A DNA stretch of 64,000 bases, taken from contig NZ_JAHUWT010000004.1 of assembly GCF_019218885.1 (NCBI RefSeq), forward strand, positions 496,001-560,000. The letters are read 5' to 3'. The translations under genes were made by a program, and so were the position numbers. Shown one piece after another: positions 40,758 to 50,186 of the stretch. The stretch is from Bordetella sp. BOR01. GTDB taxonomy: Bacteria > Pseudomonadota > Gammaproteobacteria > Burkholderiales > Burkholderiaceae_B. The notes below the pieces were generated by a model that searched no databases, was not told the origin of the DNA, and was given only the letters and a program-made list of their open reading frames with translations. The first letter of the stretch is position 1. Every line of letters starts with the position of its first letter.

Positions 40758-42036
40758 TGCTGACCTCGCCGTCGGCCGCCACGCGCCAGGGCGTGATGGC
40801 ATTGTTGTGATAGGTGCCGTTTACGCCGCGTACCGCCACCAGCGCTTCCAGCGTGGGCTGCACATAGCCCGTCTCGTCGATGGCGCGGCTCTGGATCACC
40901 GCGGGCTGGCCTTGCCACTGCCAGGGGAAGCGGAACCGGGTAATGGCACGGGTCAGCACCGGGGCCTGCAACTCGGCCTCGTGCCAAGTGGCGCCGTCAT
41001 CCACCGAGACTTCGACGCGCGCGATCTTGCCGTGGCCGCTCCAGGCGATACCGCGGATCTCGTGGAAACCGCGATGGGCCAGGCGCTGTCCGCCCGACGG
41101 CGCGGTAATGATGGACTTGGCTTCCATGTAGTAGGTAAAACGCCGCGCGCTGCCATCGGGCATCGGATCGGTGTACTTGGACGTTTCCTCGCGCGACTGC
41201 ACCGGCGCATCGGTGACATGCAGGCGCCGCAGCCATTTGATGCTCATGTTGCCCTCGAAGCCGGGCAACAGCAGGCGCAGCGGATATCCTTGCTCGGGCC
41301 GCAGGCGTTCGCCGTTCTGGCTGTACACCAGCAAGGCGTCGTCCAGGCATTTTTCGAGCGGGATGCTGCGCGTCATGGCTGCCGCATCCGCGCCTTCGGC
41401 CACCACCCATTTGGCTTGCGGCTGCACGCCGGCTTCGGCCAGCACGGTACGCAGCGGCACGCCCGTCCATTCGGCACAGCTCACCAGGCCGTTGGCCTCG
41501 GCGGCGGTCTTGCCGTAGACGTTGTAGCCGGGGTTGCCCGAGCATTCCAGAAAGTAGATGTGCGACTCGGACGGAAAGCGGCGCAGGTCGTCTACCGTGA
41601 ACAGCAGGGGCGATGCCACCAGGCCGTGCACCGCCAACCGGTGCCGGGCCGGGTCGATGGCCGGTACGCCGCCGTGGTGGCGTTCATAGAACAGGCCGTT
41701 GGGCGTGATGATGCCATCCAGTTCCTGCAGCGGCGATCGGGTCGATGACGAGATGTACTGCTTGTCGTTCGGCCGCAGATGCCGTATTACGTGCTTCTCG
41801 AAAGCGGATGGATGGCCATAAGGCTGCGCGCCTGTGGCCGCGCCGGGCGCGCGGGTCCATTCGGGAATGGCCAGCGGCGCGTCGGCTGCCTCGGCAGCCG
41901 GTGCGGCCCGCACAGTTGCCGCCGCGGCCAGCAAGCCGCCTGCCGCGACGCCGCGGCGCAGGAATTCGCGGCGGTCGCGAGCCGTGGCCGCCGGCTCGTC
42001 GCCTGGCGGCGAGGATGAATCGACGCGTGCGTGCAT
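40735..42036 (-). CDS. SoxC/SorA-type molybdenum sulfite dehydrogenase catalytic subunit
   Basis: A 433-residue periplasmic enzyme of the sulfite oxidase family with a twin-arginine-type signal (ARDRREFLRRGVAAGG). The molybdopterin-binding domain carries the Mo-ligating cysteine Cys165 in YFLECSGNPGYN. The C-terminal Mo-co oxidoreductase dimerisation domain follows (VEVSVDDGATWHEAEL). It resembles SoxC most, including that ECSGN motif. It is coupled to a cytochrome c gene and lies directly downstream of the ssu operon, whose desulfonation reaction makes sulfite. Confidence 0.88.
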   Translation of the reverse strand: MHARVDSSSPPGDEPAATARDRREFLRRGVAAGGLLAAAATVRAAPAAEAADAPLAIPEWTRAPGAATGAQPYGHPSAFEKHVIRHLRPNDKQYISSSTRSPLQELDGIITPNGLFYERHHGGVPAIDPARHRLAVHGLVASPLLFTVDDLRRFPSESHIYFLECSGNPGYNVYGKTAAEANGLVSCAEWTGVPLRTVLAEAGVQPQAKWVVAEGADAAAMTRSIPLEKCLDDALLVYSQNGERLRPEQGYPLRLLLPGFEGNMSIKWLRRLHVTDAPVQSREETSKYTDPMPDGSARRFTYYMEAKSIITAPSGGQRLAHRGFHEIRGIAWSGHGKIARVEVSVDDGATWHEAELQAPVLTRAITRFRFPWQWQGQPAVIQSRAIDETGYVQPTLEALVAVRGVNGTYHNNAITPWRVAADGEVSNARIKAS

Positions 42037-42109
42037 GCGATATCTCCAGGGGTGGAAGGCGCCGTTGACGCTACGCCATGGGCAGAAGGCCCGTCAAGCT
42101 GCAATGCGG

Positions 42110-42144
42110 CATGAAGAAAGCCCGCGACGCCACGCGACGCGGGC
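42110..42144 (-). terminator. Hairpin terminator of the ssu operon
   Basis: GCCCGCG (42120-42126) pairs with CGCGGGC (42138-42144) around an 11-base centre that can partly pair further. On the minus strand TTTCTTC follows. It lies 34 bp after the SsuF stop and 73 bp before the SoxC-like start. Confidence 0.65.
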
Positions 42145-42177
42145 CTCCGATGACCGCCCCAGCCTGCTGGAACCGGC

Positions 42178-42393
42178 CTACAGCTTGGCCACCGAGACTT
42201 CGGTTGCCTTCACGAAGGCCAGCACTTCCGAGCCCACCTGCAGGTCCAGCTCTTTTACCGAACGCGTGGTGATCACCGAGGTCACCGTGCCGGCAGGCGT
42301 CTCGACATCGACTTCGGACAGCACCGGCCCCAGGATGATTTCCTTGATACGGCCGCGAAACTGGTTGCGGGCATTGATGGATTGAATGGTCAT
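42178..42393 (-). CDS. ssuF: Molbindin-like Mop/TOBE domain protein
   Basis: A 71-residue single TOBE (molbindin) domain, beginning MTIQSINARNQFRGRIKEI and ending AFVKATEVSVAKL. Such proteins bind molybdate oligomerically. It is the last gene of ssuEADCBF, the same order as the Pseudomonas putida sulfonate operon, in which ssuF encodes a molbindin-like protein needed for sulfonate growth. AAGGAAG precedes the ATG. The link to a molybdenum sulfite dehydrogenase just downstream is suggestive. Confidence 0.9.
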   Translation of the reverse strand: MTIQSINARNQFRGRIKEIILGPVLSEVDVETPAGTVTSVITTRSVKELDLQVGSEVLAFVKATEVSVAKL

Positions 42394-42448
42394 GATGGCT
42401 TCCTTGTTTGACAAAACTGCGGGCTGGGGTCCGCCGACATGACGGATC

Positions 42449-43354
42449 CTAGACGGCCAGCCGCAAATGGCCGATGGGAATGACGGGCGCCAATGGCTTG
42501 TCTGCCGCGGGCCGCGCGTGGCCGCGCTCGAGCACGGCATCCAGCACGCGCCCCTCGAGCGCGGCAAAGGCTGCGCTGCCCCGATTGCGCGGCCGCGCCA
42601 GCGATACATGCTGGTCCAGCACGATGCTGCCTTCTTCTATGACCACGACCCGATCGGCCAGCGCAACCGCTTCGTTCACATCGTGGGTGACCAGCACCGC
42701 GGTGAATCCGTCGCGCTGCCACAGGTCCTCGATCAGTTGCTGCATTTCCATGCGCGTCAGCGCATCCAGGGCACCCAGCGGCTCGTCCAGCAACAGCAGC
42801 CCGGGCCGGTGCAGCAGCGCACGCGCCAATGCCACGCGCTGCTTCTGGCCGCCCGACAACGCCGCGGGCCATTCGCCAGCGCGCTCGCCCAGGCCCACCT
42901 GCCGCAGCACGGCGGCCGCGTGGCCGCGCGCGCGCGGCGGCATGCCGATGGCGACGTTGTCCAGCACCCGTTTCCAGGGCAGCAGCCGGGCATCCTGGAA
43001 CATGATGCGTACCCGGTCGTCCGCGCCGCTCTGCGCCACGCCATCGAAGCGCACCGCGGCGCCAACGGACTGCTGCGCGGCTTGAGCCGACGGCGTTTCC
43101 AGGCCAGCCAACAGCCGCAGCAACGTGCTCTTGCCGCAACCGCTGCGCCCCACCACGGCGACGAACTCGCCGGGGGCAATGTCCAGGTCCAGCCCTTTCA
43201 GGACATGGCGCGCGCCGTAATGCTTGTGCAAGCCATGCAAGGCCACGCGCACGGCGGGTTGTGCCGGCGCCTCGGCAGGCGGTGGGTCAGCTTCGTCGGC
43301 GCGCGGCGGCCGCAGGTACTGCAGGAATTCGTACTCGTTGAAATTCATGTGCAT
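42449..43354 (-). CDS. ssuB: Sulfonate ABC transporter ATPase SsuB
   Basis: A 301-residue ATPase of the nitrate/sulfonate/taurine group. Walker A is [16 protein letters not shown], the signature [15 protein letters not shown] and Walker [17 protein letters not shown]. It has an N-terminal extension of about 45 residues ([11 protein letters not shown]..., Pro/Ala rich) before the ATPase core, longer than E. coli SsuB. ATG 43354 follows GGAG; an earlier GTG is poorly placed. It lies 25 bp after ssuC. Confidence 0.93.
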   Translation of the reverse strand: MHMNFNEYEFLQYLRPPRADEADPPPAEAPAQPAVRVALHGLHKHYGARHVLKGLDLDIAPGEFVAVVGRSGCGKSTLLRLLAGLETPSAQAAQQSVGAAVRFDGVAQSGADDRVRIMFQDARLLPWKRVLDNVAIGMPPRARGHAAAVLRQVGLGERAGEWPAALSGGQKQRVALARALLHRPGLLLLDEPLGALDALTRMEMQQLIEDLWQRDGFTAVLVTHDVNEAVALADRVVVIEEGSIVLDQHVSLARPRNRGSAAFAALEGRVLDAVLERGHARPAADKPLAPVIPIGHLRLAV

Positions 43355-43379
43355 GGTCGGCTCCGGCACGATATCTGCA

Positions 43380-44165
43380 TCAGGCCGGCCGATAGGCCGG
43401 ATTCCAGCGCAACAGGCGCCCTTCCAGGCCGCGCGCGCACAAGTCGGCCAGCTTGCCCAGCAGCGCGTACAGCAAGATGCCGAGCAGCACCACGTCGGTC
43501 TGCAGGAATTCCCGCGCGTTCATGGTCATGTAGCCTATGCCCGACTGCGCCGAGATCGTCTCGGTGACGATCAGGATGACCCAGACCAGCCCCAGCGCGA
43601 AGCGCAGCCCGACCAGGATGGACGGCAAGGCGCCCGGCAGGATCACGTCGCGATACAGGCGCCAGCCCGACAAGCCGTACGACCGGCCCATTTCGATCAG
43701 CGCGGGATCGACCGAGCGGATGCCATGGAAGGTGTTGAGATACATGGGAAAGAACACCCCCAGCGCCAGCAGCGACAGCTTGGCCGCTTCTTCGATGCCG
43801 AACCACAGGATCACCAGCGGGATGAGCGCCAACACCGGAATGTTGCGCACCATCTGCAGCGTGGTGTCCAGCAGGGTTTCCGCCAGGCGCGATGCACCGT
43901 TGAGCAAGCCCAGCACCAGTCCCAGCCCGCCGCCCAGCAGCAGGCCCCACAGCGCCCGCAGCGCGCTGATGCGCAGGTGTTCCCACAGTTCGCCCGATAC
44001 GGCCAGGTCCCAGCCTGCCCGGGCCACGGCCCATGGTGCCGGCAGAATGCGTGACGACAGCCACCCCAGTTGCGCCGAGATCTGCCAGGCGGCCACCACC
44101 AGTACCGGCACCAGCCAGGGCAGCGCACGGCGGCGCCACGCGCCGATGGCAATCGGCCCGCTCAT
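43380..44165 (-). CDS. ssuC: Sulfonate ABC transporter permease SsuC
   Basis: A 261-residue inner-membrane permease with six hydrophobic helices. It carries the family motif [25 protein letters not shown], the ATPase-contact loop. The ATG shares a base with the SsuD stop (TGATG), so the two genes are translationally coupled. Confidence 0.94.
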   Translation of the reverse strand: MSGPIAIGAWRRRALPWLVPVLVVAAWQISAQLGWLSSRILPAPWAVARAGWDLAVSGELWEHLRISALRALWGLLLGGGLGLVLGLLNGASRLAETLLDTTLQMVRNIPVLALIPLVILWFGIEEAAKLSLLALGVFFPMYLNTFHGIRSVDPALIEMGRSYGLSGWRLYRDVILPGALPSILVGLRFALGLVWVILIVTETISAQSGIGYMTMNAREFLQTDVVLLGILLYALLGKLADLCARGLEGRLLRWNPAYRPA

Positions 44166-45337
44166 CAGTGCGCCGCCCGCACGGGGGCCAGTTCGGTGCC
44201 CATCACTTCTCCGAACGGGCCCGTGAGCGCACCCTGCCTGACCTGAGCGGCCTGTTTACCGGGCAACAGCGGGAACACCAGCTCGGCGAAACGGAACGAT
44301 TCTTCCAGGTGCGGATAGCCGGACAGAATGAACGTATCGATGCCCAGGTCGGCATATTCCTGTATGCGCCGGGCAACGATCTCGGGACTGCCGACCAGCG
44401 CCGTTCCCGCGCCGCCCCGCACCAGGCCCACGCCTGCCCATAGATTGGGCGCGATCTCAAGGTGCCCTCGCCCGCCTTGTGCGTCGCGCAGGCGTCCGCC
44501 ATGCAGCGCGGCCATGCGCCGCTGCCCTTCCGAATCCATGCGGCCGAAGGCGGCCTGGGCCGCCGCCACCGTGTCATCGTCCAGGTGGCTGATCAGCGCG
44601 TCGGCGGCATCCCAGGCCGCCTGTTCCGTTTCCCGCACGATCACGTGCAGCCGGATGCCGAACTTCAGCGTGCGGCCGTGCCGTGCCGCGCGGGCCCGCA
44701 TGTCGGCCACCTTGGCCGCCACCGCGGCGGGCGGCTCGCCCCAGGTCAGGTAGACATCCAGTTGCTCGGCTGCCAACTCGTGCGCGGCTTCGGATGACCC
44801 CCCGAAGTACAGCGGTGGATACGGCCGCTGCACCGGCGGAAAGATGACCTTGCCATTGCGCGATACCTGCCTGGTGCCTTCAAAACTGTAGGCGCCTGCT
44901 TCGTGGCTGGACCGCAGGATGCCGCGCCAGATTTTCAGGAAATCGGCGGTGATGGCATAGCGTTCATCATGATCGACAAACAGCCCGTCGCCCTCGAGCT
45001 CGGCGGGATCGCCGCCCGTGACCACGTTGACCAGCAGCCGCCCATCGGACAGGCGGTCGAAGGTGGCGGCCATGCGTGCGGCGAACTGGGGCGAACTGAT
45101 CCCTGGGCGCACGGCCACCAGGAACTTCAGCCGCCGGGTCGCGCCGATCAGGCTCGACGCCACCACCCATGCATCTTCGCAAGAACGCCCCGTGGGCAGC
45201 AGCACGCCGTCGTAGCCCAGCGTATCGGCCGCCACGGCAATCTGGCGGAAATAATCGTACGTGGCGGCGCGTGCCCCCTGGGACGTGCCCAGGTAACGCG
45301 AATCGCCATGAGTGGGAATGAACCAGAATACCTGCAT
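44165..45337 (-). CDS. ssuD: FMNH2-dependent alkanesulfonate monooxygenase SsuD
   Basis: A 390-residue cytosolic luciferase-fold enzyme that cleaves sulfonates to aldehyde and sulfite using FMNH2 from SsuE. It opens [20 protein letters not shown] and contains [12 protein letters not shown] and the late [20 protein letters not shown], which are characteristic of SsuD. The start at 45337 was chosen to match that opening. It sits between ssuA and ssuC. Confidence 0.95.
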   Translation of the reverse strand: MQVFWFIPTHGDSRYLGTSQGARAATYDYFRQIAVAADTLGYDGVLLPTGRSCEDAWVVASSLIGATRRLKFLVAVRPGISSPQFAARMAATFDRLSDGRLLVNVVTGGDPAELEGDGLFVDHDERYAITADFLKIWRGILRSSHEAGAYSFEGTRQVSRNGKVIFPPVQRPYPPLYFGGSSEAAHELAAEQLDVYLTWGEPPAAVAAKVADMRARAARHGRTLKFGIRLHVIVRETEQAAWDAADALISHLDDDTVAAAQAAFGRMDSEGQRRMAALHGGRLRDAQGGRGHLEIAPNLWAGVGLVRGGAGTALVGSPEIVARRIQEYADLGIDTFILSGYPHLEESFRFAELVFPLLPGKQAAQVRQGALTGPFGEVMGTELAPVRAAH

Positions 45338-45359
45338 ATTCAGCCTTCCATATCCATTG

Positions 45360-46313
45360 CTATTGCAGTTCGGCAGGCGCGGCCTGCCGCACATCGAGCT
45401 TGCGCGGGATCAGCTTGAGCGCATAGAAGGCATCGGCAATCTCTTGCTGATGGTCCAGCACCTGGCTTGTCACCGGCGTCACGCCATAAGCCAGCCGCCT
45501 GGCCGCCAGCTCTACCACGGGACGTTCCAGCCCCAGCACCGGCTGCAGCAAATCGACCGAAGCCTGCTGGTTGTCGCGGGCCCAGAGATCGCCCTTGTGG
45601 ATCTCGTCCAGCAAGGTCTTGATGACTTGCGGCTGCCGGTCCAGGTAATCGCGCGAGGCCAGGAAGAACTGGTAGTTGTTGACCACTCCCTTGCCATCGG
45701 CCAGTACCCGTGCGCCCAGTTGCTGCTCGGCCGCGGCCTGGAATGGATCCCAGATCACCCACGCATCCACGGAGCCGCGCTCGAAGGCGGCGCGCGCGTC
45801 GGCCGGCGTCAGATAGGCGACGTTGACATCGCGATAGGCCACGCCGGCTTTTTCCAGATGCTTGACCAGCAAGTAATGGACATTCGACCCCTTGTTCAAG
45901 GCCACCTTCTTGCCTTTCAGGTCGGCCACCGAACGTATGGGCGAGTCCTTGGGCACCAGGATCGCCTCGCTTTCGGGCGCGGGCGGCTCGTTGCCCACGT
46001 ACACCAGCGGCGCACCGGCCGCTTGCGCGAAGATGGGCGGCGATTCACCCACCGTGCCGAAATCGATCGAGCCCACATTCAGGCCTTCCAGCAACTGCGG
46101 GCCGGCGGGAAACTCGATCCACTTGATCGCGACACCCTGCTCGGCCTGCTTCTTGTCGAGCGTGCCCAACGCCTTCAGGATGGTCAGCGTGCCGTATTTC
46201 TGGAAACCGATGCGCAAGGTCGCGGCATCTTGCGCCGCCGCCGGCGCGCCGGCCAGCAGCACCAGGCAAAGCGCTAACGCGGAACGCAGGAAACGAACGG
46301 ATAAAGCGGCCAT
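45360..46313 (-). CDS. ssuA: Sulfonate-binding periplasmic protein SsuA
   Basis: A 317-residue receptor with a signal peptide ending APAAAQDA. The mature domain starts [20 protein letters not shown] and contains [19 protein letters not shown], typical of aliphatic-sulfonate receptors. It starts 15 bp after ssuE and captures sulfonates for SsuBC. Confidence 0.95.
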   Translation of the reverse strand: MAALSVRFLRSALALCLVLLAGAPAAAQDAATLRIGFQKYGTLTILKALGTLDKKQAEQGVAIKWIEFPAGPQLLEGLNVGSIDFGTVGESPPIFAQAAGAPLVYVGNEPPAPESEAILVPKDSPIRSVADLKGKKVALNKGSNVHYLLVKHLEKAGVAYRDVNVAYLTPADARAAFERGSVDAWVIWDPFQAAAEQQLGARVLADGKGVVNNYQFFLASRDYLDRQPQVIKTLLDEIHKGDLWARDNQQASVDLLQPVLGLERPVVELAARRLAYGVTPVTSQVLDHQQEIADAFYALKLIPRKLDVRQAAPAELQ

Positions 46314-46328
46314 CGAAGAGGCTCCTTG

Positions 46329-46913
46329 TCAGATACTGAATCTTGCGTTCACGGCCAGGTAGCCCAGGTCATAGCCTTGCGCCAGCGGCGCGGCTGCCAC
46401 ATGCGTGGCCAGCCGGTCCACCGCCACGTCCAGCCGGAGCCGCACGTCGTCGTCGATGGCCGTCTCGCCGCCACGCACGCTCACCTGGCGATCGGTGGCG
46501 TACACACCCGCCAGGATGTACCGCGCGCCCAGTGCGGACAGCACGGGCTTTAGTCCGTATTCCAGTGCCAGCAAATGCGCGGTACTGCCGCCCGTCGCGA
46601 TGGGCAGCACGATCTTGTCGGCCAGCGCCTTTTCATCGAGCAGGTCGAGCACAGCCTTCAGGCCGCCCGAGAACGAAGCCTTGTAGACCGGCGTGGCGAT
46701 CAACAAGCCTTGCGCCGCCGCGACACGGCGTCGCAGCTCATCCGCGGCTGGGCCACCATAGTGGCCCTCGATCAAATCCACCGCCGGCAGGTCTCGCAAG
46801 CCCAGCTCGCTGCTGGTCAGCCCGCGCGAAGCCAGGCGTTGGCCGGCATAGCGCAACAAGGCCGATGAACGTGAGTGCAGCGCCGGGCTGCCTGCCAACA
46901 TCAGGATCGTCAT
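46329..46913 (-). CDS. ssuE: NAD(P)H-dependent FMN reductase SsuE
   Basis: A 194-residue flavodoxin-fold reductase that supplies FMNH2 to SsuD. It opens MTILMLAGSPALHSRSSALL with the phosphate-binding loop, then TPVYKASFSGGLKAVLDLL, a standard SsuE signature. ATG 46913 is chosen; the longer frame lies in the promoter region. First gene of ssuEADCBF. The 230-bp upstream gap would be the place for a CysB/Cbl-type site, which was not identified with confidence. Confidence 0.93.
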   Translation of the reverse strand: MTILMLAGSPALHSRSSALLRYAGQRLASRGLTSSELGLRDLPAVDLIEGHYGGPAADELRRRVAAAQGLLIATPVYKASFSGGLKAVLDLLDEKALADKIVLPIATGGSTAHLLALEYGLKPVLSALGARYILAGVYATDRQVSVRGGETAIDDDVRLRLDVAVDRLATHVAAAPLAQGYDLGYLAVNARFSI

Positions 46914-47058
46914 GATCGAAAGCGCTGCTCCATCTAGCCAGGAAAGCAACGATTCTGGGCCTGCGCCGGGCGCCTGAAAAATACTTAGTCGATATGACGT
47001 TATGCGCGCATCGGCGCCCGGCCCGCCGTGCGCGGCCAGGCGCCAGGAAGCACCAATG

Positions 47059-47117
47059 AAAAACGCCGGCACGGGCCGCGCGATGCCCGAGGGCATTGCA
47101 CGGCACCGTGCCGGCGT
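47059..47117 (-). terminator. Terminator of the TerC-family gene
   Basis: ACGCCGGCACGG (47063-47074) pairs with CCGTGCCGGCGT (47106-47117), enclosing a second small hairpin near 47082. On the minus strand the stem is followed by a run of T residues. It lies 26 bp after the TerC-like stop. Confidence 0.8.
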
Positions 47118-47143
47118 GCGGCACAGTGGCGCTCAGGCCAGGA

Positions 47144-47872
47144 TCAAGCCTCTTGGCGGCTGACCTCCGGCGCCGCCGTGGCAGCCTTCTTGCGCGCTGC
47201 AAACCAGCGGCCCAGGCCCACCACCAGCAGTGCGCCGAGCACTTCGGCAGCGATCTTCGTCATGCCGGATACTTCGCCGAAGCGTTCCACAACGATCACA
47301 TCGGTAACCAGCATGCCGCCCGCGATCCAGCCCAGCAGCGCCGCACCGAACGTAACCACCATCGGGAAGCGATCGATCAGCTTGAGCACCAGCGTGCTGC
47401 CCCAGATGATGATGGGCACGCTGACCACCAGGCCGAAGATCACCAGGCCGATCTGATGCGACGGATCGGCCATTTGCGCGGCACCGGCGATGGCGATGAC
47501 GTTGTCCAGGCTCATGACGAAGTCGGCCACGATGATGGTCTTGACCGCGGCCCAGATCGACACGCCGCCCTTGATATTGCCGTGCGCGTCCTCTTCGGGG
47601 ATCAGCAGCTTCACGCCCACCCACAGCAGCAGCAGCGCGCCGACGATCTTCAGGTAGGGAATGGTCAGCAGCGTCAGTGCGAATGCGATCAGCAGCACGC
47701 GCAAGCCGATTGCGCCCGCGGTACCCCACAGGATGCCCTGCATGCGCTGCTTGGGCGGCAAGTTGCGGCAGGCCAGCGCAATGACCACAGCGTTGTCGCC
47801 GCCCAGCAGGATGTCGATAAGAATGATCTGGAACACGGCGGCCCAGCTAAGGGTCTGCAAAAACTCAAGCAT
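47144..47872 (-). CDS. TerC-family integral membrane protein
   Basis: A 242-residue protein with about seven helices and the conserved acidic motifs ILLGGDNAVVIALACR (near residue 22) and ADFVMSLDNVIAIAGAA. Members are tied to metal (manganese) export and tellurite resistance; the exact role here is unknown. GGAG precedes the ATG at 47872. It ends in its own terminator and is transcribed away from the stress island. Confidence 0.92.
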   Translation of the reverse strand: MLEFLQTLSWAAVFQIILIDILLGGDNAVVIALACRNLPPKQRMQGILWGTAGAIGLRVLLIAFALTLLTIPYLKIVGALLLLWVGVKLLIPEEDAHGNIKGGVSIWAAVKTIIVADFVMSLDNVIAIAGAAQMADPSHQIGLVIFGLVVSVPIIIWGSTLVLKLIDRFPMVVTFGAALLGWIAGGMLVTDVIVVERFGEVSGMTKIAAEVLGALLVVGLGRWFAARKKAATAAPEVSRQEA

Positions 47873-47974
47873 GCAATCTCCGAGTGAAAAGAAGGACGAA
47901 GCCCGTGTTTTAGCATTTCTTACAACAAGCTGAATAGTCCTGGTTGCCGGAATGGGGCCGCCAGGCGAGGCCCC

Positions 47975-47989
47975 TGGCACGAAAACTGC
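47975..47989 (+). promoter_or_regulatory. Sigma-54 (-24/-12) promoter for the DUF3182 operon
   Basis: TGGCACGAAAACTGC fits TGGCACG-N4-TTGC with one mismatch and has the required GG-N10-GC spacing. Transcription should begin near 48000, upstream of the small ORF at 48054 and the DUF3182 gene. Confidence 0.75.
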
Positions 47990-48053
47990 GGATCAAGCGC
48001 CCATGGCAAGCGTCGAAAATAAATAAATATTCAATTAAATCAGTTATTTATAA

Positions 48054-48161
48054 ATGAAACCTGAAGCATTCAAGAGATTCGGCCGGATCGCCGCCGCCTG
48101 GGTGGGAGCGGCCTTGTTACTGGCCTTGCTGGCCTTGGCGATGCGCTGGCTGAATGGTTGA
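48054..48161 (+). CDS. Small single-helix membrane protein
   Basis: A 35-residue ORF with a basic start MKPEAFKRFGRIAA, one hydrophobic helix (about residues 13-30, with a LLLALLALA stretch) and a short basic/polar end MRWLNG. No clear ribosome-binding site precedes it. It lies about 55 bp after the predicted sigma-54 transcription start and just before the DUF3182 gene, so it would be first in that operon. The function is unknown; it could be a chance ORF. Confidence 0.4.
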   Translation: MKPEAFKRFGRIAAAWVGAALLLALLALAMRWLNG

Positions 48162-48168
48162 CAGCCCC

Positions 48169-48184
48169 GGGCACGCCGCATGCG
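48169..48184 (+). promoter_or_regulatory. Weaker second sigma-54-like element before DUF3182
   Basis: GGGCACGCCGCATGCG keeps GG-N10-GC and the GGCACG half, but has ATGC instead of TTGC. It would start a transcript just upstream of 48221. It is less convincing than the element at 47975. Confidence 0.35.
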
Positions 48185-48220
48185 TGGCAGGACAGCCGTT
48201 CACTTCGATCAGGCCTGCCC

Positions 48221-49363
48221 ATGCCAACCCTGCCCGCCAGTAATCCCGATTCTCGTCCCGACCTGGTGGTGGCCTACCCTCGCCGCCTGGGCGCCTGCGC
48301 ACACGACACGGCCAGCCATCGCGCCCTGGCCGCCAGGCTGGCCAGCTTGCTGGGCTGCCCCTGCGATCCCGACTACGATCCCGCGCCCAGGCCTGGCGGC
48401 CGGCGCGGCAAGATCTACTACGTCCCGGCCATGACGCTGGGCAGCCCGGCCGCTGCCCGCCTGGATATCCGCACCGAAGCAGACCTGTTCGGCGGCGTGG
48501 TGCCCTACGATTTCGTGGCCAGCAAGGCCATTACGCACCCGGTGCCGGACGCCGCGCTGGCGCCGCCACCGGCGGGCTGGTCGGCCCGGTTGGGTTTGCG
48601 CCTGCAGGACGCCGTGCTGGCGGGATACACCGTCTTTTCGGCCGAGGACGCCTTGCACGCCGGCACCCTGCTGTTGCGCGACGGTCCGGTCCGTCTCAAG
48701 CCAGTGCAGGCCACCGCCGGACGCGGCCAGGTCAAGATGTGCGACCAGGCCGCGCTGCGCGAAGCCGTGCGCGGCCAGGATGTGAACGAGATCGCTCAGT
48801 GCGGCCTGGTGCTGGAAGAACACCTGGAGGATGTCGTCACCTACAGCGTCGGCACGGTGCAGCTGCCGGGCATCGAGGCCAGTTATGTCGGCACGCAGCA
48901 ATTGACCCGCGACAATGACGACAATGCGGTCTACGGTGGGTCGGACATGCTTTTCGTGCGTGGCGGGTTCGATGCCTTGGCCGCGCGCCATTGGCCGGCC
49001 GCGCTGCAACAGGCTATTGCCCTGGCGCGGCGCTACGATGCCGCGGTGCAGGAATGCTACCCGGGGTTCTTCGCCTCGCGCCGTAATTATGATGTGGCCG
49101 AAGGGCTCGGCCCCGCTGGCGATCGCCGGCGCGGCGTGCTGGAGCAATCATGGCGCGCCGGAGGCGCCAGCATGGCGGAAGCCTGCGCCCTGGAAGCTTT
49201 CAGCCGCGACCCCAGCCTGCAGAAAGTGCGGGCGCGTGCCGCCGAAAGATACGGCGACGATGATGCCCGCCCTTCCGAGGCCACCATCGTGTACGACGAT
49301 GACGATCCGCATGTGGGCCATATCAGCAAATCCGCGGGAGTCGTAAGGCATGGCGACGCATAG
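48221..49363 (+). CDS. DUF3182 family protein
   Basis: A 380-residue cytosolic protein that I recognise as the DUF3182 type. It has VAYPRRLGACAHDTASHRAL near the start, KIYYVPAMTLG, FGGVVPYDFVASKAITHP and GLVLEEHLEDVVTYSVG. The EEHLEDVVTYSVG and GRGQVKMCD segments recall ATP-grasp enzymes, but no catalytic assignment is made. The start at 48221 is the first ATG before the conserved part. It overlaps the following hydrolase by 14 bp, so they are translated together. Confidence 0.75.
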   Translation: MPTLPASNPDSRPDLVVAYPRRLGACAHDTASHRALAARLASLLGCPCDPDYDPAPRPGGRRGKIYYVPAMTLGSPAAARLDIRTEADLFGGVVPYDFVASKAITHPVPDAALAPPPAGWSARLGLRLQDAVLAGYTVFSAEDALHAGTLLLRDGPVRLKPVQATAGRGQVKMCDQAALREAVRGQDVNEIAQCGLVLEEHLEDVVTYSVGTVQLPGIEASYVGTQQLTRDNDDNAVYGGSDMLFVRGGFDALAARHWPAALQQAIALARRYDAAVQECYPGFFASRRNYDVAEGLGPAGDRRRGVLEQSWRAGGASMAEACALEAFSRDPSLQKVRARAAERYGDDDARPSEATIVYDDDDPHVGHISKSAGVVRHGDA

Positions 49364-50108
49364 CGAACCGGTATCCATCCCGGTACACGGACAGGACTTG
49401 TCGGGCACCTTCCTGTCGCCCGAGACCCGGATCCCCGGCGTGCTGTTCATCCACGGCTGGGGCGGCAGCCAGACGTTCGACCTGGTGCGCGCCCGCGATA
49501 TTGCCGGGCTGGGATGTGTCTGCCTGACCTTCGACCTGCGCGGCCATGCCGCCACCGAGGCGCAGCGCTCGCGCGTATCGCGCAATGACAACCTGCGCGA
49601 TGCGGTGGCGGCCTACGACCAGTTGCTGCGCCATCCGTCGATCGACAGCAACGCGATCGCGGTGGTGGGAAGCAGCTATGGCGGCTACCTTGCGGCTATC
49701 TTGTCGACTTTGCGGCCGGTGAAATGGCTGGCTTTGCACGTGCCGGCCCTGTATCGCGACGAAGAATGGGATCGTCCCAAGGGCTCGCTCAGCCGCGAAA
49801 GCCTGGCGGCCTATCGCCTGACGCGCATAGCGCCGGACGAGAATCGGGCGCTGGCAGCCTGCGAAGCTTTTGCAGGAGACGTATTGATCGTGGAATCAGA
49901 GCACGACACCTTCATTCCGCATTCCACCATCATGAATTACCGCTCGGCTTTCTTGCGCGCGCATTCGATGACACACCGCATCGTGGATGGCGCCGATCAT
50001 GGCCTGACAGACAAGGCGGCCCAGCGGGCGTACACCTCGATCCTGCTGAACTGGGCTACCGAAATGATCGTCGGCGCGCGGGTCGGCGGCGAGCCGGTCG
50101 AACATTAG
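49350..50108 (+). CDS. Alpha/beta hydrolase (dienelactone hydrolase-like)
   Basis: A 252-residue cytosolic serine hydrolase. VLFIHGWGGS gives the oxyanion loop near residue 33, the nucleophile is Ser109 in VVGSSYGGYLAA, the acid lies in VESEHDTFIPH, and the catalytic His is in VDGADHGLTDK. GGGAG precedes the ATG, which lies inside the end of the DUF3182 gene. The substrate is unknown. Confidence 0.88.
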   Translation: MATHSEPVSIPVHGQDLSGTFLSPETRIPGVLFIHGWGGSQTFDLVRARDIAGLGCVCLTFDLRGHAATEAQRSRVSRNDNLRDAVAAYDQLLRHPSIDSNAIAVVGSSYGGYLAAILSTLRPVKWLALHVPALYRDEEWDRPKGSLSRESLAAYRLTRIAPDENRALAACEAFAGDVLIVESEHDTFIPHSTIMNYRSAFLRAHSMTHRIVDGADHGLTDKAAQRAYTSILLNWATEMIVGARVGGEPVEH

Positions 50109-50139
50109 CAAGCGTGGGCGCGGGCGGCCGGCCATGTCC

Positions 50140-50155
50140 GGGCACGCGGCTTGCA
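50140..50155 (+). promoter_or_regulatory. Sigma-54 (-24/-12) promoter for the CinA-like gene
   Basis: GGGCACGCGGCTTGCA differs from TGGCACG-N4-TTGCA only in its first base and has exact GG-N10-GC spacing. The expected start near 50166 is about 20 bp upstream of ATG 50187. Confidence 0.8.
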
Positions 50156-50186
50156 GGAAGATCCACTCATTAACGGAGTTCGTTTC

